A DNA stretch of 64,000 nt, taken from assembly GCF_004794105.1 (NCBI RefSeq), contig NZ_SRYR01000001.1, positions 1,475,768-1,539,767 on the forward strand, given 5' to 3'. The stretch is from Clostridium sartagoforme (GTDB taxonomy: Bacteria > Bacillota > Clostridia > Clostridiales > Clostridiaceae). This document shows, in pieces, positions 54,274-63,827 of the stretch. The notes beneath the pieces were generated by a model, which did not search any database, was not told the origin of the DNA, and saw only the letters and a list, made by a program, of their open reading frames with translations. A program made the translations under genes and the position numbers. Positions within the stretch are counted from its first letter, which is position 1, and every line of letters starts with the position of its first letter.

Positions 54274-55674
54274 ATGAAATTATTAAATGACTTAATTTTG
54301 ACATTCAATGATGTATTATGGACTTATATATTAATTGCGATGTTAATAATCATTGGACTGTATTTTACCTTTAAAACTAAATTTGTTCAATTTAGAAATA
54401 TTAAAGAAATGTTTAGACTACTTGGAGATGGAGCTAAGTCTAAAGATAGTAAGGATACTATTTCTTCCTTTCAAGCATTTTGTATAAGCACGGCTTCTAG
54501 AGTTGGTACTGGTAATTTAGCCGGTGTTGCTACCGCTATAGCTATAGGTGGACCTGGTGCTATATTTTGGATGTGGCTTATAGCGTTAATTGGTTCTGCT
54601 TCAGCCTTTATAGAATCTACTTTAGCTCAGATATATAAAGAAAAAGATGGCTCTAACTTTATAGGCGGACCAGCTTATTATATGGAAAAAGGTCTTAAAA
54701 AAAGGTGGATGGGAGTAATTTTTGCAATATTAATTACTATATCCTTCGGACTTGTATTTAACTCAGTTCAATCTAATACTATTGCTCTTTCACTAAATAG
54801 CTCCTTTGGGTTTGATACTAAAATTATTGGTCTTATCTTAACTATACTAACAATAATAATAATCTTTGGTGGTGTTAAAAGAATAGCCGACGTATCAAGC
54901 GTCTTAGTTCCTATTATGGCTATAGCTTATATATTAGTTGCTTTGTTTATAGTATTAAAGAACTTTTCTGCTATTCCTAGTGTTCTTTCATTAATATTTG
55001 AGAATGCCTTTGGTATTAATCAAGTTGTTGGTGGTTCTATAGGTGCAGCTCTAATGCAAGGTATTAAAAGAGGATTATTTTCAAATGAAGCTGGAATGGG
55101 TTCTGCCCCAAATGCAGCTGCAACTGCTACTGTTTCTCACCCTGTAAATCAAGGTTTTATTCAAACCCTAGGAGTATTTACAGATACCCTTATTATCTGT
55201 AGTTGTACTGCATTTATAGTTCTATTATCTGGTGTTCCACTTGATGGAAGCATTAAAGGTATTGAACTTACTCAACTGGCAGTTAGTTCACAAGTAGGAT
55301 CTTGGGGTAATACTTTTATTTCACTATGTATATTATTATTTGCTTTTAGTTCTATTGTTGGTAATTATTATTATGGTGAAGCAAATATTCAATTTATAAC
55401 TAATAAAAAAATATACTTATCTATTTACAGAATATCTGTCACTTTAATGGTATTCTTTGGTTCACTTGTAAGCATGGATATAGTATGGAATTTAGCTGAT
55501 GTATTTATGGGATTAATGGCAGTAATTAATCTAATAGCTATTGTACTACTTAGTAAAATTGCCTTTAAAGCATTAGAGGATTATACTACTCAAAAGAAGG
55601 CTGGAATTAAAAATCCTGTATTTAAATCTTCTTCAATTCCAGAGCTTAATGATGAAGTAACTGAATGGAAATAG
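54274..55674 (+). CDS. Alanine/glycine:Na+ (or H+) symporter, AgcS family
   Basis: 466 aa, eleven TM helices. AgcS signatures: SRVGTGNLAGVATAIAIGGPGAIFWMW, FIGGPAYYMEKGLKKRWMG and KRGLFSNEAGMGSAPNAAATATVSHPVNQGF. Imports alanine or glycine with Na+. Single gene; a possible TTGCAT-17-TATTAT promoter lies just upstream, and it is followed by an R2 piece, a TAA microsatellite and a terminator. Confidence 0.95.
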   Translation: MKLLNDLILTFNDVLWTYILIAMLIIIGLYFTFKTKFVQFRNIKEMFRLLGDGAKSKDSKDTISSFQAFCISTASRVGTGNLAGVATAIAIGGPGAIFWMWLIALIGSASAFIESTLAQIYKEKDGSNFIGGPAYYMEKGLKKRWMGVIFAILITISFGLVFNSVQSNTIALSLNSSFGFDTKIIGLILTILTIIIIFGGVKRIADVSSVLVPIMAIAYILVALFIVLKNFSAIPSVLSLIFENAFGINQVVGGSIGAALMQGIKRGLFSNEAGMGSAPNAAATATVSHPVNQGFIQTLGVFTDTLIICSCTAFIVLLSGVPLDGSIKGIELTQLAVSSQVGSWGNTFISLCILLFAFSSIVGNYYYGEANIQFITNKKIYLSIYRISVTLMVFFGSLVSMDIVWNLADVFMGLMAVINLIAIVLLSKIAFKALEDYTTQKKAGIKNPVFKSSSIPELNDEVTEWK

Positions 55675-55677
55675 ATA

Positions 55678-55836
<159 letters not shown>

Positions 55837-55882
55837 TAAATTTTAAGTTTTTATTGACTGTTTTAACAACAGTTTCATTATT

Positions 55883-55918
55883 AAAAAAGAATAGATAATT
55901 ATATTTAACTATCTATCC
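55883..55918 (-). terminator. Terminator of the YcdB-like gene
   Basis: 9-bp stem (55889-55897 with 55910-55918, one mismatch), then six T on the minus strand. Confidence 0.8.
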
Positions 55919-55943
55919 TTCATATTCTAAATTATAAAAATAT

Positions 55944-56786
55944 CTAATTCAATTTTGTTAATTCTAAATTAAAGTTAACTACTTCTTTATTATCTGCTCT
56001 AATGAAAGTAGTACTATCTTCTTCTTTATTATCTTTATTAGTAACTTTACACTTAAACTGATATGCTAGTACCATTTCATTATCAGAAACTGAAATATAA
56101 AATAGCATAGGATCATTTTGTACTTTATAGTCTAATCCTAATGTTTTATAATTGCTGTCTAAAATACTTCTAGCTTCCTTCTTGTCAATATTAATATCAT
56201 TTATATACTTGATGTCTCCTATTGGATAATTAATATATCCCTCTAGCTTTCCAGTATTATTATTAATAATTATATTTATATCCTGTTTATAATAAGGGTG
56301 TCCATCTTTTAATTTATAAAAATTAATATTATAAATTGGTGACTGTAAACCCTCTTCTATTTTAATTTCTTTAAATAAATACTCATCTTTAGTTAATTTA
56401 CTTAAATAACTTTTAGCCAATGAAACTGCTTCTTCTGATGTAATCCTAGGAGGATTCTCACTAACTACAGCTGGAATATTCTTATTTGAAAAGCCTAAAA
56501 CTTTATAGTCCTTATCTATATCTACCGCGTAACTACCAATCATTACAGAATATTTAATTTTTGAACTTTTACTTGTAGCTTTATTTAATGCATCTTCTTC
56601 AATGGAAGCTTTAAATCCATATTCGACATTAATAATATCCTCATCGTAAAGTTCTTCAATAAAGTTTTTAGCAACCTTTACTTCCTTATTATCTTTATTA
56701 AGAATTCTACTTACTAAGACTATTATAAGTACTATCAAAATAACAACTATAATACTTGAAATTATGCTTATCTTCTTAGGTCTCAT
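55944..56786 (-). CDS. Membrane-anchored PepSY/YcdB-like protein
   Basis: 280 aa: one TM helix (about 8-30), then an extracellular part in which residues about 105-280 show repeated PepSY/DUF4901-like patterns (ITSEEAVSLAKSYLSKLTKDEY; YKQDINIIINNNTGKLEGYI; IDKKEARSILDSNYKTLGL). Such domains bind peptides or inhibit peptidases in Gram-positive spore formers; this copy's role is unknown. Own terminator. Confidence 0.7.
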   Translation of the reverse strand: MRPKKISIISSIIVVILIVLIIVLVSRILNKDNKEVKVAKNFIEELYDEDIINVEYGFKASIEEDALNKATSKSSKIKYSVMIGSYAVDIDKDYKVLGFSNKNIPAVVSENPPRITSEEAVSLAKSYLSKLTKDEYLFKEIKIEEGLQSPIYNINFYKLKDGHPYYKQDINIIINNNTGKLEGYINYPIGDIKYINDINIDKKEARSILDSNYKTLGLDYKVQNDPMLFYISVSDNEMVLAYQFKCKVTNKDNKEEDSTTFIRADNKEVVNFNLELTKLN

Positions 56787-57235
56787 TGTATCCTCCTTAC
56801 ATATATAAAAACCTTTAGATTTTTAATACAATGAATTATTATTTTCTCTCTATATTTTAACCTATTTGCATAATAATATAAAGCATAATTTAAATAAAAA
56901 TGGACATATGTAAGTTTTCTTATTTCATTACTTTACATTAAGTAATTTAAAACTTACCTATATCCACTTTCTACCTTTAAAATATAAATTATATTCCTAC
57001 TAATTTAATATTTTACCTTACAAATATACCTTTATATTTTTTTATTTTATCCGATAGCTAGAATTGCTAACACTCCCACCTTCTATAAGTGGGAGCTAAG
57101 CACTGCTACGCGCCTGGATTAGTTTTTCTAACCTTCAGATGGAATAGGCATCCTGCACTCTGTGAAAGTGATTCACACAAAATACAAGATTTTGATTCTC
57201 TACTTTTTAAGAAAAACTCCACCTGAAGATAAGAA
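56787..57235. other. Intergenic region with GC-richer structured island
   Basis: A 449-base gap. 56787-57040 is AT-rich, with a TACATATGTCC/ACATATGTAAG-type inverted repeat (about 56900-56975) that could be a terminator or regulatory hairpin. 57053-57235 is the structured island described separately. Confidence 0.6.
57053..57235 (-). mobile_element. Structured island resembling an IS200/IS605-type 3' end (solo, no transposase)
   Basis: GC-richer than its surroundings and folds strongly. Stems: 57073-57079 with 57089-57095 (CTCCCAC/GTGGGAG); 57133-57143 with 57218-57228 (CTTCAGATGGA/TCCACCTGAAG, one G-U) enclosing 57161-57166 with 57172-57177 (TGTGAA/TTCACA). These hairpins, ending in CTCCCACTTATAGAAGGTGGGAG-like sequence on the minus strand, are similar to the ends and omega-RNA regions of TnpB elements as I know them. 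No tnpA or tnpB reading frame is present. It abuts the pyrD stop. Identification is inference. Confidence 0.4.
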
Positions 57236-58135
57236 TCACTTTATACAACCTATAATTTCATTTATGTCCTCAATTCCTTGGCTCTTTAAAAATGCTTCCA
57301 TTTCTTCTATTATTTCTTTACCTGCCATTGGATTTGCAAAGTTAACAGTACCTATTTGAATAGCTGTAGCACCTGCCATCATAAATTCTATTGCATCTAC
57401 TCCAGAAGATATTCCACCTAAACCTATTACAGGTATATTAACTGCCTTTGATACTTCATGTACCATTCTTAAAGCTATTGGTTTTACAGCTGGACCTGAT
57501 AGTCCTGCATATCCATTATTAAATATAGGCTTTCTTTTATATGGATCTATAGCAAAGCCTTTTAATGTATTAATTAAAGAAATTGAATCCGCCCCTGCTT
57601 CTTCACAGCTTACTGCCATTCTTACTATATCTTCTGCATTTGGTGAAAGCTTAACCATAAGTGGCTTATCTACAATTTTCTTAATCTTTGATACTACATC
57701 ATAAGCTACATTTGATTTAATTCCAAAGGCCATCCCCCCAGACTTAACATTAGGACATGATATATTAAGTTCTATCATATCTATATCAGTTCCAACTAGT
57801 CTTTCAATAGCTTCTTCATAATCTTCCATACATCCGCCACCAACATTAGCTATAATATTAGTACCTAAAGTTTTCATTCTTGGTAGTTCTTCACTTATAA
57901 ATTTATCTATTCCTGGATTTTGAAGTCCTACTGAGTTCATCATTCCAGATGGCGTTTCATATACTCTTATTCCTTCATTACCATCCTTAGGATTTAAAGT
58001 TAACCCCTTAGATGATATTCCTCCAAGTATACCAACGTCATAAAAGTCATTGTACTCTCCTCCAAAACCAAAGGTTCCTGAAGCTGCAATTACTGGATTT
58101 TTAAATTCTACTCCATTTATATTTACCTTTAACAT
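57236..58135 (-). CDS. pyrD: Dihydroorotate dehydrogenase, catalytic subunit (NAD type, PyrDB)
   Basis: 299 aa. FMN enzyme oxidising dihydroorotate to orotate, working with the PyrK Fe-S subunit. Motifs: [30 protein letters not shown], the substrate loop [15 protein letters not shown] (catalytic Cys of NISCPN), and [30 protein letters not shown]. Last gene of the pyr operon. 20 bases after pyrK. Confidence 0.98.
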   Translation of the reverse strand: MLKVNINGVEFKNPVIAASGTFGFGGEYNDFYDVGILGGISSKGLTLNPKDGNEGIRVYETPSGMMNSVGLQNPGIDKFISEELPRMKTLGTNIIANVGGGCMEDYEEAIERLVGTDIDMIELNISCPNVKSGGMAFGIKSNVAYDVVSKIKKIVDKPLMVKLSPNAEDIVRMAVSCEEAGADSISLINTLKGFAIDPYKRKPIFNNGYAGLSGPAVKPIALRMVHEVSKAVNIPVIGLGGISSGVDAIEFMMAGATAIQIGTVNFANPMAGKEIIEEMEAFLKSQGIEDINEIIGCIK

Positions 58136-58155
58136 TCTAAATGCCTCCTTTGATT

Positions 58156-58893
58156 TTAAAGTTCTACATAATAGCCATCAAATACTGGACCATCTTTACA
58201 TGTTCTCTTATGTCCATCCTTAGTTTTACAAGTACAAACTAAACAGGCCCCTACACCGCAAGCCATATGTTTTTCCATAGAAACTTGTATTTTAACATTC
58301 TTTTCCTTACACATTTCAATAACTTTTTTCATCATTATTTCAGGTCCACAACATAATACAACATCATAGTTTTCAGGCTTTAACACATCTGTTACAAAAC
58401 CTTTATGACCATATTTACCTGTATTAGTAGTTAAATATACTTCATCTGCATACTCTTTTATCTCTTCAATTAAATATACTTCATCTCTAAATCCTGCATA
58501 TAAATCTAACTTGCTTGCATTATTATTTTCTCTAAGCTTTTTTGCAACTTCTAGCATTGGAGCAGTTCCTATCCCTCCAGCTACTAAGGCTACTCTACCT
58601 AGGTTCTCATCTATCTTAAATCCGTTTCCAAGAGGTCCTGTTAAGTTAATATAATCGCCTTTTTCTAATACTGCATATTCCTTTGTTCCTTGTCCAACTA
58701 CAGCATATAGAAAAGTTATTGTTCCTTCATTTTTTTCACATACACTTATTGGTCTTGGAAGTAAAGTTTGACCTTCAAGTTTCAACATATAAAACTGTCC
58801 CGGCTTTACTTCATTATTATCTTCCACTACCATCTTATATATATTGTCAACTATTCTCTCATTTAATAAAACCTTAGATTTAGTATAAGCCAT
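58156..58893 (-). CDS. pyrK: Dihydroorotate dehydrogenase electron-transfer subunit PyrK
   Basis: 245 aa from the ATG at 58893; the upstream ATG lies directly on the AGGGGG. Ferredoxin reductase-type FAD and NAD domains ([32 protein letters not shown]) and the 2Fe-2S site [11 protein letters not shown]...TCKDGPVF at the C terminus. Passes electrons from PyrD to NAD+. Confidence 0.97.
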   Translation of the reverse strand: MAYTKSKVLLNERIVDNIYKMVVEDNNEVKPGQFYMLKLEGQTLLPRPISVCEKNEGTITFLYAVVGQGTKEYAVLEKGDYINLTGPLGNGFKIDENLGRVALVAGGIGTAPMLEVAKKLRENNNASKLDLYAGFRDEVYLIEEIKEYADEVYLTTNTGKYGHKGFVTDVLKPENYDVVLCCGPEIMMKKVIEMCKEKNVKIQVSMEKHMACGVGACLVCTCKTKDGHKRTCKDGPVFDGYYVEL

Positions 58894-58906
58894 GGTTCTC
58901 ATCCCC

Positions 58907-59782
58907 CTAGATATTTTCTACAGCTTCTCTTATTTCGTCTCTCATTCTAATAGCTTCTTCTCTTGCACATAGAGCAAATTCTTTTTCTCTTCCTTCTTGC
59001 TTCTTATAAGCTAAAAGTATAGCTCTAGAAGAATTAACAACTCCTCCGTTACCATTATTTAAATACATAGCAACATCTGTTGCCTTTCCACCTTGTGCAC
59101 CATATCCAGGAATTAAGAAGAACATATTATCAAATCTTTTTCTAATTTCAATTCCTTCTTCTACATGAGTACAACCTATTACTCCACCTATAGCTGAATA
59201 TCCACAATCACCTACTATTGAATCTCCAATAGCTTTAAGCTTATCTCCAACTACCTTATAAACATCTCTTCCATCTTCAGTTTTTAACATTTCTATATCT
59301 TCTGCACCTTTATTAGAAGTTCTAACTAATGTAAATACTCCCTTAGTTCCCTTTTCCATATAAGGTACATATGGTTCAATACTATCCATTCCCATATAAG
59401 GACTTAATGTTATGAAGTCAGCTTCAAAATCTCCTTCAAAGTGAGCCTTTGCATATTGCTTTGCTGTTGCAGCAATATCTCCTCTTTTTATATCAGCTAC
59501 TATTATTGCATCCTTTTCTCTTAAGTATGATAATGTTTCTTTGTAAGCTATCATTCCATCTATTCCTAAAGCTTCATAATATGCAATTTGCACTTTAAAA
59601 CATGCTGCTACATCATTTGTTGCATCTATTATTTGCTTATTAAACTCAACTATAGCTTCTACATTACTTCTTCCTTCAAATAAGTGTTCTGGTATATATT
59701 CTAAAGCAGTATCTAGTCCAACACATACTACTCCTCTTTCCTCAACCCTTTTATATAACTTATCTACAATAATACTCTTCAT
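58907..59782 (-). CDS. pyrF: Orotidine 5'-phosphate decarboxylase
   Basis: 291 aa, the longer type found in many clostridia and actinobacteria (UMP synthase last step). Catalytic array ADIKRGDIAATAKQYA (D-x-K-x-x-D). Further motifs: CVGLDTALEYIP and GYGAQGGKATDVAMYL. Co-transcribed between pyrC and pyrK with short gaps of 9 to 13 bases. Confidence 0.97.
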   Translation of the reverse strand: MKSIIVDKLYKRVEERGVVCVGLDTALEYIPEHLFEGRSNVEAIVEFNKQIIDATNDVAACFKVQIAYYEALGIDGMIAYKETLSYLREKDAIIVADIKRGDIAATAKQYAKAHFEGDFEADFITLSPYMGMDSIEPYVPYMEKGTKGVFTLVRTSNKGAEDIEMLKTEDGRDVYKVVGDKLKAIGDSIVGDCGYSAIGGVIGCTHVEEGIEIRKRFDNMFFLIPGYGAQGGKATDVAMYLNNGNGGVVNSSRAILLAYKKQEGREKEFALCAREEAIRMRDEIREAVENI

Positions 59783-59791
59783 ATTGTCCTC

Positions 59792-60988
59792 CTATTTTTT
59801 ATATAGTACTTTTCCTTTTCTTATGGTCATTTTAACTTCTCCATAAAACTCCATTCCCTCAAAAGGAGTATTCCTAGCCTTTGAATGGAATTCATTAGAA
59901 TCTACTTTTATCTTTTTGTCTAAGTTAAGAATAACTAAATCCCCATCAAATCCTGGACTTATTAATCCTTTATTCATTCCAAGGATTTTAGCAGTATTCT
60001 TAGACATTATTTCACTTAATCTATTTAATGTTATAGCCCCTGATTTAACTAAAGAAGTATAACATATTGAGAAGGATGTTTCTAGTCCAACCATTCCTGG
60101 TGATCCTTTTTCTTTATCATCCTTTGTATGAGGTGCATGATCTGTTCCTATACAATCTACTACCCCATCCTTAATTGCTTTTATAATTGCGTCTACATCT
60201 TCTCTTTCCCTTATAGGTGGATTAACTCTATAGTTGTTAACCTCCTTAGTTAAGCAAATATGATGTGGTGTAACTTCACAAGTAATATTATCATATTCTT
60301 CTTTAGCTTCTCTTATATAGCTTATAGCCTCTTTAGTGCTTACATGGCACATATGAAGTCTTGCACCTGTTTCTTTAGCTAAATATGTATCTCTTAAAGT
60401 CATAATATTTTCTGCCATAGTCATATCTATATCAGAAAACCCTCTATCTTCTGCATGAGACATAATAATCCAGTTATTTTCCTTAGCCTTATTCATTGCT
60501 TCATACATTATTTCTGAATCCATAACACCAACTCCATCATCTGAAATTGCCTTAAGTCTTTCATCAGAAGCAAAGTCATCTAAATGACTAAGATCTTTTC
60601 CGTTAAATCCTTTAGTAACAGATACACATTGATGTAAATCTACTAAATCTAATTCTTTTTCTCTATTTCTAACTCTTTCTAAAACTTCTTTGCTTGAACA
60701 GATTGGCTGAGTATTTGCCATTAAGCAAACTCCAGTATATCCTCCCCTTAAAGCAGCTCTAGATCCCGTTTCTATATCTTCCTTATATGTTAACCCTGGT
60801 TCTCTAAAGTGAGCATGAGTATCTATAAATGTTGGCATTACAGTAAGGCCCTTTGCATCTATTACTTCTATACCTTCCTTACTTAAATCTAATCCAACTT
60901 CTTTAATGATTCCATCTTCTATTAAAATATCCCCATTAAAATCTTGTGAACTGTCTACTACTCTAGCATTTTTTATTAATATATTCAT
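59792..60988 (-). CDS. pyrC: Dihydroorotase
   Basis: 398 aa, class I dihydroorotase. Metal and substrate motifs: [18 protein letters not shown] (HxH), further His in [18 protein letters not shown] and EVTPHHICL, and [18 protein letters not shown] (catalytic Asp). Closes carbamoyl-aspartate to dihydroorotate. Located between pyrI and pyrF. Confidence 0.97.
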   Translation of the reverse strand: MNILIKNARVVDSSQDFNGDILIEDGIIKEVGLDLSKEGIEVIDAKGLTVMPTFIDTHAHFREPGLTYKEDIETGSRAALRGGYTGVCLMANTQPICSSKEVLERVRNREKELDLVDLHQCVSVTKGFNGKDLSHLDDFASDERLKAISDDGVGVMDSEIMYEAMNKAKENNWIIMSHAEDRGFSDIDMTMAENIMTLRDTYLAKETGARLHMCHVSTKEAISYIREAKEEYDNITCEVTPHHICLTKEVNNYRVNPPIREREDVDAIIKAIKDGVVDCIGTDHAPHTKDDKEKGSPGMVGLETSFSICYTSLVKSGAITLNRLSEIMSKNTAKILGMNKGLISPGFDGDLVILNLDKKIKVDSNEFHSKARNTPFEGMEFYGEVKMTIRKGKVLYKK

Positions 60989-61006
60989 AATTTCACCTCA
61001 TACCTT

Positions 61007-61438
61007 TTATAAATCTGATAATTTCATTATATGGTCGCAAAAATCACACTTATATGTTCCTTTATCTTCATTAATTAAATTAAAGGTATGTGAAACATAT
61101 TTCTCTTCAGTAGTAATACAATTCCCATTGTTACATTTAATAACATCAACTACTCTTTCAGGTAGTTCAGGATTTATTTTTCTTACTATCTCTCCATTCT
61201 TAACTTCATTAATAGTTAAGTGTGGTGATAATAAGCTTAATATTGTATAATCTATATCCATGATATTTTCTATTTTAATGATGTCTTTTTTACATGCCTT
61301 TTTACTCTCTACATTCATAATTAAAGCAACTTGACTATTTACCTTATCTAAGTTTAAATAGTTAAAAATCTTTATTCCCATTCCAGCCATTATATGGTCT
61401 ATTACTAACCCATTTTTTATACTAGTTATTTCTAACAT
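61007..61438 (-). CDS. pyrI: Aspartate carbamoyltransferase regulatory chain
   Basis: 143 aa. N-terminal allosteric nucleotide-binding domain (IKNGLVIDHI; LDKVNSQVALIMNVESKK) and a C-terminal zinc domain using four Cys (CNNGNC ... CDFC). Starts directly after the pyrB stop, whose end carries its GGAGGTGG Shine-Dalgarno. Its presence means the ATCase is probably the PyrB6I6-type enzyme with CTP feedback. Confidence 0.97.
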   Translation of the reverse strand: MLEITSIKNGLVIDHIMAGMGIKIFNYLNLDKVNSQVALIMNVESKKACKKDIIKIENIMDIDYTILSLLSPHLTINEVKNGEIVRKINPELPERVVDVIKCNNGNCITTEEKYVSHTFNLINEDKGTYKCDFCDHIMKLSDL

Positions 61439-62359
61439 CTAAACCACCTCCAAAAGCTTTGCAATTAATGCCATTCTCACATACATTCCATACTCAGCTT
61501 GTTTAAAATAAGATGCTCTCTTATCTTTATCTACTTCTATATCTATTTCATTAACTCTTGGTAGTGGGTGCATAACTATCATATCATCTTTAGCTAATTT
61601 CATCTTTTCTACATCTAATATATAACTATCCTTTAATCTTAAATACTCTTCTTCATTAAAGAATCTCTCTTTTTGAATTCTAGTCATATAAAGAATATCT
61701 AACTCATCTATTACATCTTCTAACTTTTCTACTTCTCTAAATTCCACATTATTCTTTAATAAAATTTCTTCTCTTATATATGTTGGTATTGAAAGCTCTT
61801 TTGGAGATATTAGAATAAACTTAGTTCCTTCATATCTTGACATAGCTTTAATTAAGGAATGAACAGTTCTTCCATTTTTTAAATCTCCACATATTCCAAT
61901 AACATGATTATTTAATCCTTCTTTTAGTGATTTGATAGTTAAAAGATCAGTTAGTGTTTGAGTTGGATGCTGATGACCACCATCTCCTGCATTAATTACA
62001 GGAACCTCTGAATACATACTTGCAAGTTTTGCAGCACCTTCTTTAGGATGTCTCATTGCAATTATATCAGCATAAATTGATACCATAGTAATAGTATCCG
62101 CTAAAGTTTCTCCCTTTGCAGTTGAGCTTGAGTTAGGTTCAGAAAAACCTAGTATCTTTCCTCCAAGTCTCATCATTGCAGCTTCAAAACTAAATCTTGT
62201 TCTAGTACTTGGTTCATAAAATAGAGTTGCTAATATCTTTCCATCACACACATTAGAATACTCTTTTGGATTTGCTATTATTTGATGTGCTAAATTGAAT
62301 ATTTCTTCTAATTCTTCCTTAGAAAAATCCATTGGGTCAATTAAATGTTTTTTTGTCAT
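61439..62359 (-). CDS. pyrB: Aspartate carbamoyltransferase catalytic chain
   Basis: 306 aa from the ATG at 62359, 8 bases after AAGGAG. Carbamoyl-phosphate loop [17 protein letters not shown], then [21 protein letters not shown] and [12 protein letters not shown]. First committed step of pyrimidine synthesis, first gene of pyrBICFKD. Preceded by a PyrR-type attenuation leader. Confidence 0.98.
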   Translation of the reverse strand: MTKKHLIDPMDFSKEELEEIFNLAHQIIANPKEYSNVCDGKILATLFYEPSTRTRFSFEAAMMRLGGKILGFSEPNSSSTAKGETLADTITMVSIYADIIAMRHPKEGAAKLASMYSEVPVINAGDGGHQHPTQTLTDLLTIKSLKEGLNNHVIGICGDLKNGRTVHSLIKAMSRYEGTKFILISPKELSIPTYIREEILLKNNVEFREVEKLEDVIDELDILYMTRIQKERFFNEEEYLRLKDSYILDVEKMKLAKDDMIVMHPLPRVNEIDIEVDKDKRASYFKQAEYGMYVRMALIAKLLEVV

Positions 62360-62433
62360 ATTCATCACTCCTTATTAACATCTCAGTGTTAAATTTAAAG
62401 GTCTATAAGTTATAATTAATATATAAGTCACAT

Positions 62434-62540
62434 AAAAAAAGCCTTCCTTAAACTTAAGGAAGACATAATAAGCCTGTAGTATTTATTAATACCTAAATCT
62501 CCCTTATTAATCTCTCTGGATTAAGTTAAAGGTCTTCGTT
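62434..62540 (-). promoter_or_regulatory. PyrR-type attenuation leader of the pyr operon
   Basis: On the minus strand the leader carries AATCCAGAGAGATT (62522-62509) in a small stem-loop, matching the PyrR-binding consensus ARUCCNGNGAGGYU nearly fully, and then a terminator hairpin CTTCCTTA-AGTT-TAAGGAAG (62462-62443) with a seven-T tail (62440-62434). With UMP-bound PyrR the terminator forms. No pyrR gene is in the window. Confidence 0.85.
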
Positions 62541-62546
62541 TTCATT

Positions 62547-62575
62547 AGAATACCACTTCTATACAATGTTGTCAA
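62547..62575 (-). promoter_or_regulatory. Promoter of the pyr operon
   Basis: Minus strand TTGACA (62575-62570), 17-base spacer, TATTCT (62552-62547). Transcription would start near 62540, giving a leader of about 180 bases. Confidence 0.88.
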
Positions 62576-62760
62576 TAAATCTTTAGCAATAAATTTCTAT
62601 ATTATATATATTAATCATTTAATTTAACTTAAATTTTTATGTTACTTTTAAATAATTATTCAATTTAGATTAGTATCACTTACATATTAAATTACATATT
62701 ATAAATTATATCAAGAACACTAAATCTATATTTTAAAATTAAAGATAAAGGAGGATCTAT

Positions 62761-63303
62761 ATGTCACAGAATAAAAATTATGATACTTCTAAATATGATT
62801 CTTATCTTGATAATATTTATGATGATTTTAATACCCAAAATATAAATAATTTAAATAAGAGTAATAACACTAATAATAATCTAAATAATTATTTAGCATT
62901 ATTATTTCAAATACAAAAACAACTTCAAGCTCAATTACAACGTCAGGAACAAGAACAAAGACAACTACAAGCACAGCTTCAGGCTCAGCTTCAAGCTCAG
63001 GCCCAATTACAATCTCAGCTTCAAGCGCAATTGCAAGCTCAGTTACAGCTTCAATCTCAAGGCCAAGAAACTACAGACACAGATACAACTACAAATAGCC
63101 AGCCAATCAATATTAATATTACAGTAACTAATGGGCTTACTTCCACTGAAAGCGAAACTGAAACTACAGCCGCTGGTGCTGCTGCAGGTTCTGCCTCTGG
63201 TTCTGCTGCTGGGGCTTCCAACGATAATCAAAATGCTTTATCTTCTACTGCTGGTAATGATAATGTTACTGTTCCAGTAAATGTTGATGATATAACCATA
63301 TAG
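62761..63303 (+). CDS. Gln-rich, low-complexity repeat protein
   Basis: 180 aa, ATG behind AAAGGAGG. Asn/Asp/Tyr-rich N terminus (1-50), then a long run of Gln with Leu/Ala alternating (QLQAQLQAQAQLQSQLQAQL style, about 55-105), then a Thr/Ser-rich part and an Ala/Gly/Ser-rich stretch before a short hydrophobic end (NVTVPVNVDDITI). No signal peptide and no known domain. The Q segment is coded by slightly varied CARYTNCAR units, so it grew by DNA duplication. Possibly a spore-surface or aggregating protein; no function is claimed. Own terminator. Confidence 0.75.
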   Translation: MSQNKNYDTSKYDSYLDNIYDDFNTQNINNLNKSNNTNNNLNNYLALLFQIQKQLQAQLQRQEQEQRQLQAQLQAQLQAQAQLQSQLQAQLQAQLQLQSQGQETTDTDTTTNSQPININITVTNGLTSTESETETTAAGAAAGSASGSAAGASNDNQNALSSTAGNDNVTVPVNVDDITI

Positions 63304-63400
63304 TTAATCATTAACCTTCCTGTAATATAATTATTTATAAAAATATTTTCTCATAAACATCTTAGTTCCCTATTAATCTAAGATTAAATTATATTTGGGT

Positions 63401-63433
63401 CTTACTAGAATCAAAGTTCTAGTAAGGCTTTTT
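63401..63433 (+). terminator. Terminator of the Gln-rich gene
   Basis: Perfect 10-bp stem CTTACTAGAA/TTCTAGTAAG (63401-63410 with 63417-63426), loop of 6, then GCTTTTT. Confidence 0.92.
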
Positions 63434-63489
63434 AATTTACATTAGAAAGATGTAGCAAGTTAATATGAAAAATTTTTAAATCCAAATTT

Positions 63490-63671
63490 TTGACGATTTT
63501 TTGACGAATAACTATACTTAACAAAATAAATGATTATAAAAATAGTAATTTCGAACATTTCCCTTTTTATATAAAACATAATATTATTGTCTATAATTAA
63601 CCTATAAATGAATATTTTAAATCATCAATAAAAATAACACCTAATGCATGCAAAACATTAAGTGCTATTTT
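63490..63671 (+). ncRNA. Candidate small RNA between promoter and terminator
   Basis: TTGACG (63490-63495), 17-base spacer, TATACT (63513-63518) gives a near-consensus promoter. About 105 bases on, an imperfect 13-bp stem ATAACACCTAATG / CATTAAGTGCTAT (two G-T type mismatches) ends in TTTTATTTTT. No ORF with a ribosome-binding site lies between, so a transcript of roughly 145 nt is likely if the promoter is active. No known family recognised. Confidence 0.4.
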
Positions 63672-63827
63672 TATTTTTCGGGGAATTTTTCAACCATAAT
63701 ACTTGTTACCAAGTATTATTTAAATATATTTTATTTTTTTATATTAGAATTTTCAATATTAATTTACAAAATTTCACTGTGACACTTCATTCTCTATATT
63801 TATTTCTTCATTTATATAATATCGTAG

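Larger units (their letters stand above)
62360..62760. other. Intergenic region: pyr leader, promoter, and upstream of the Gln-rich gene
   Basis: A 401-base divergent gap. Its pyr-side half carries the leader terminator (62434-62462), PyrR-type loop (62503-62525) and promoter (62547-62575). From 62580 to 62760 is AT-rich sequence holding the plus-strand promoter region and Shine-Dalgarno AAAGGAGG of the Gln-rich gene; no convincing -35/-10 pair stands out there. Confidence 0.7.

Noticed and set aside
57162..57359. 65-aa plus-strand ORF over the island and pyrD end
   Set aside because: Antisense to pyrD and the hairpins, no ribosome-binding site, no recognisable features.
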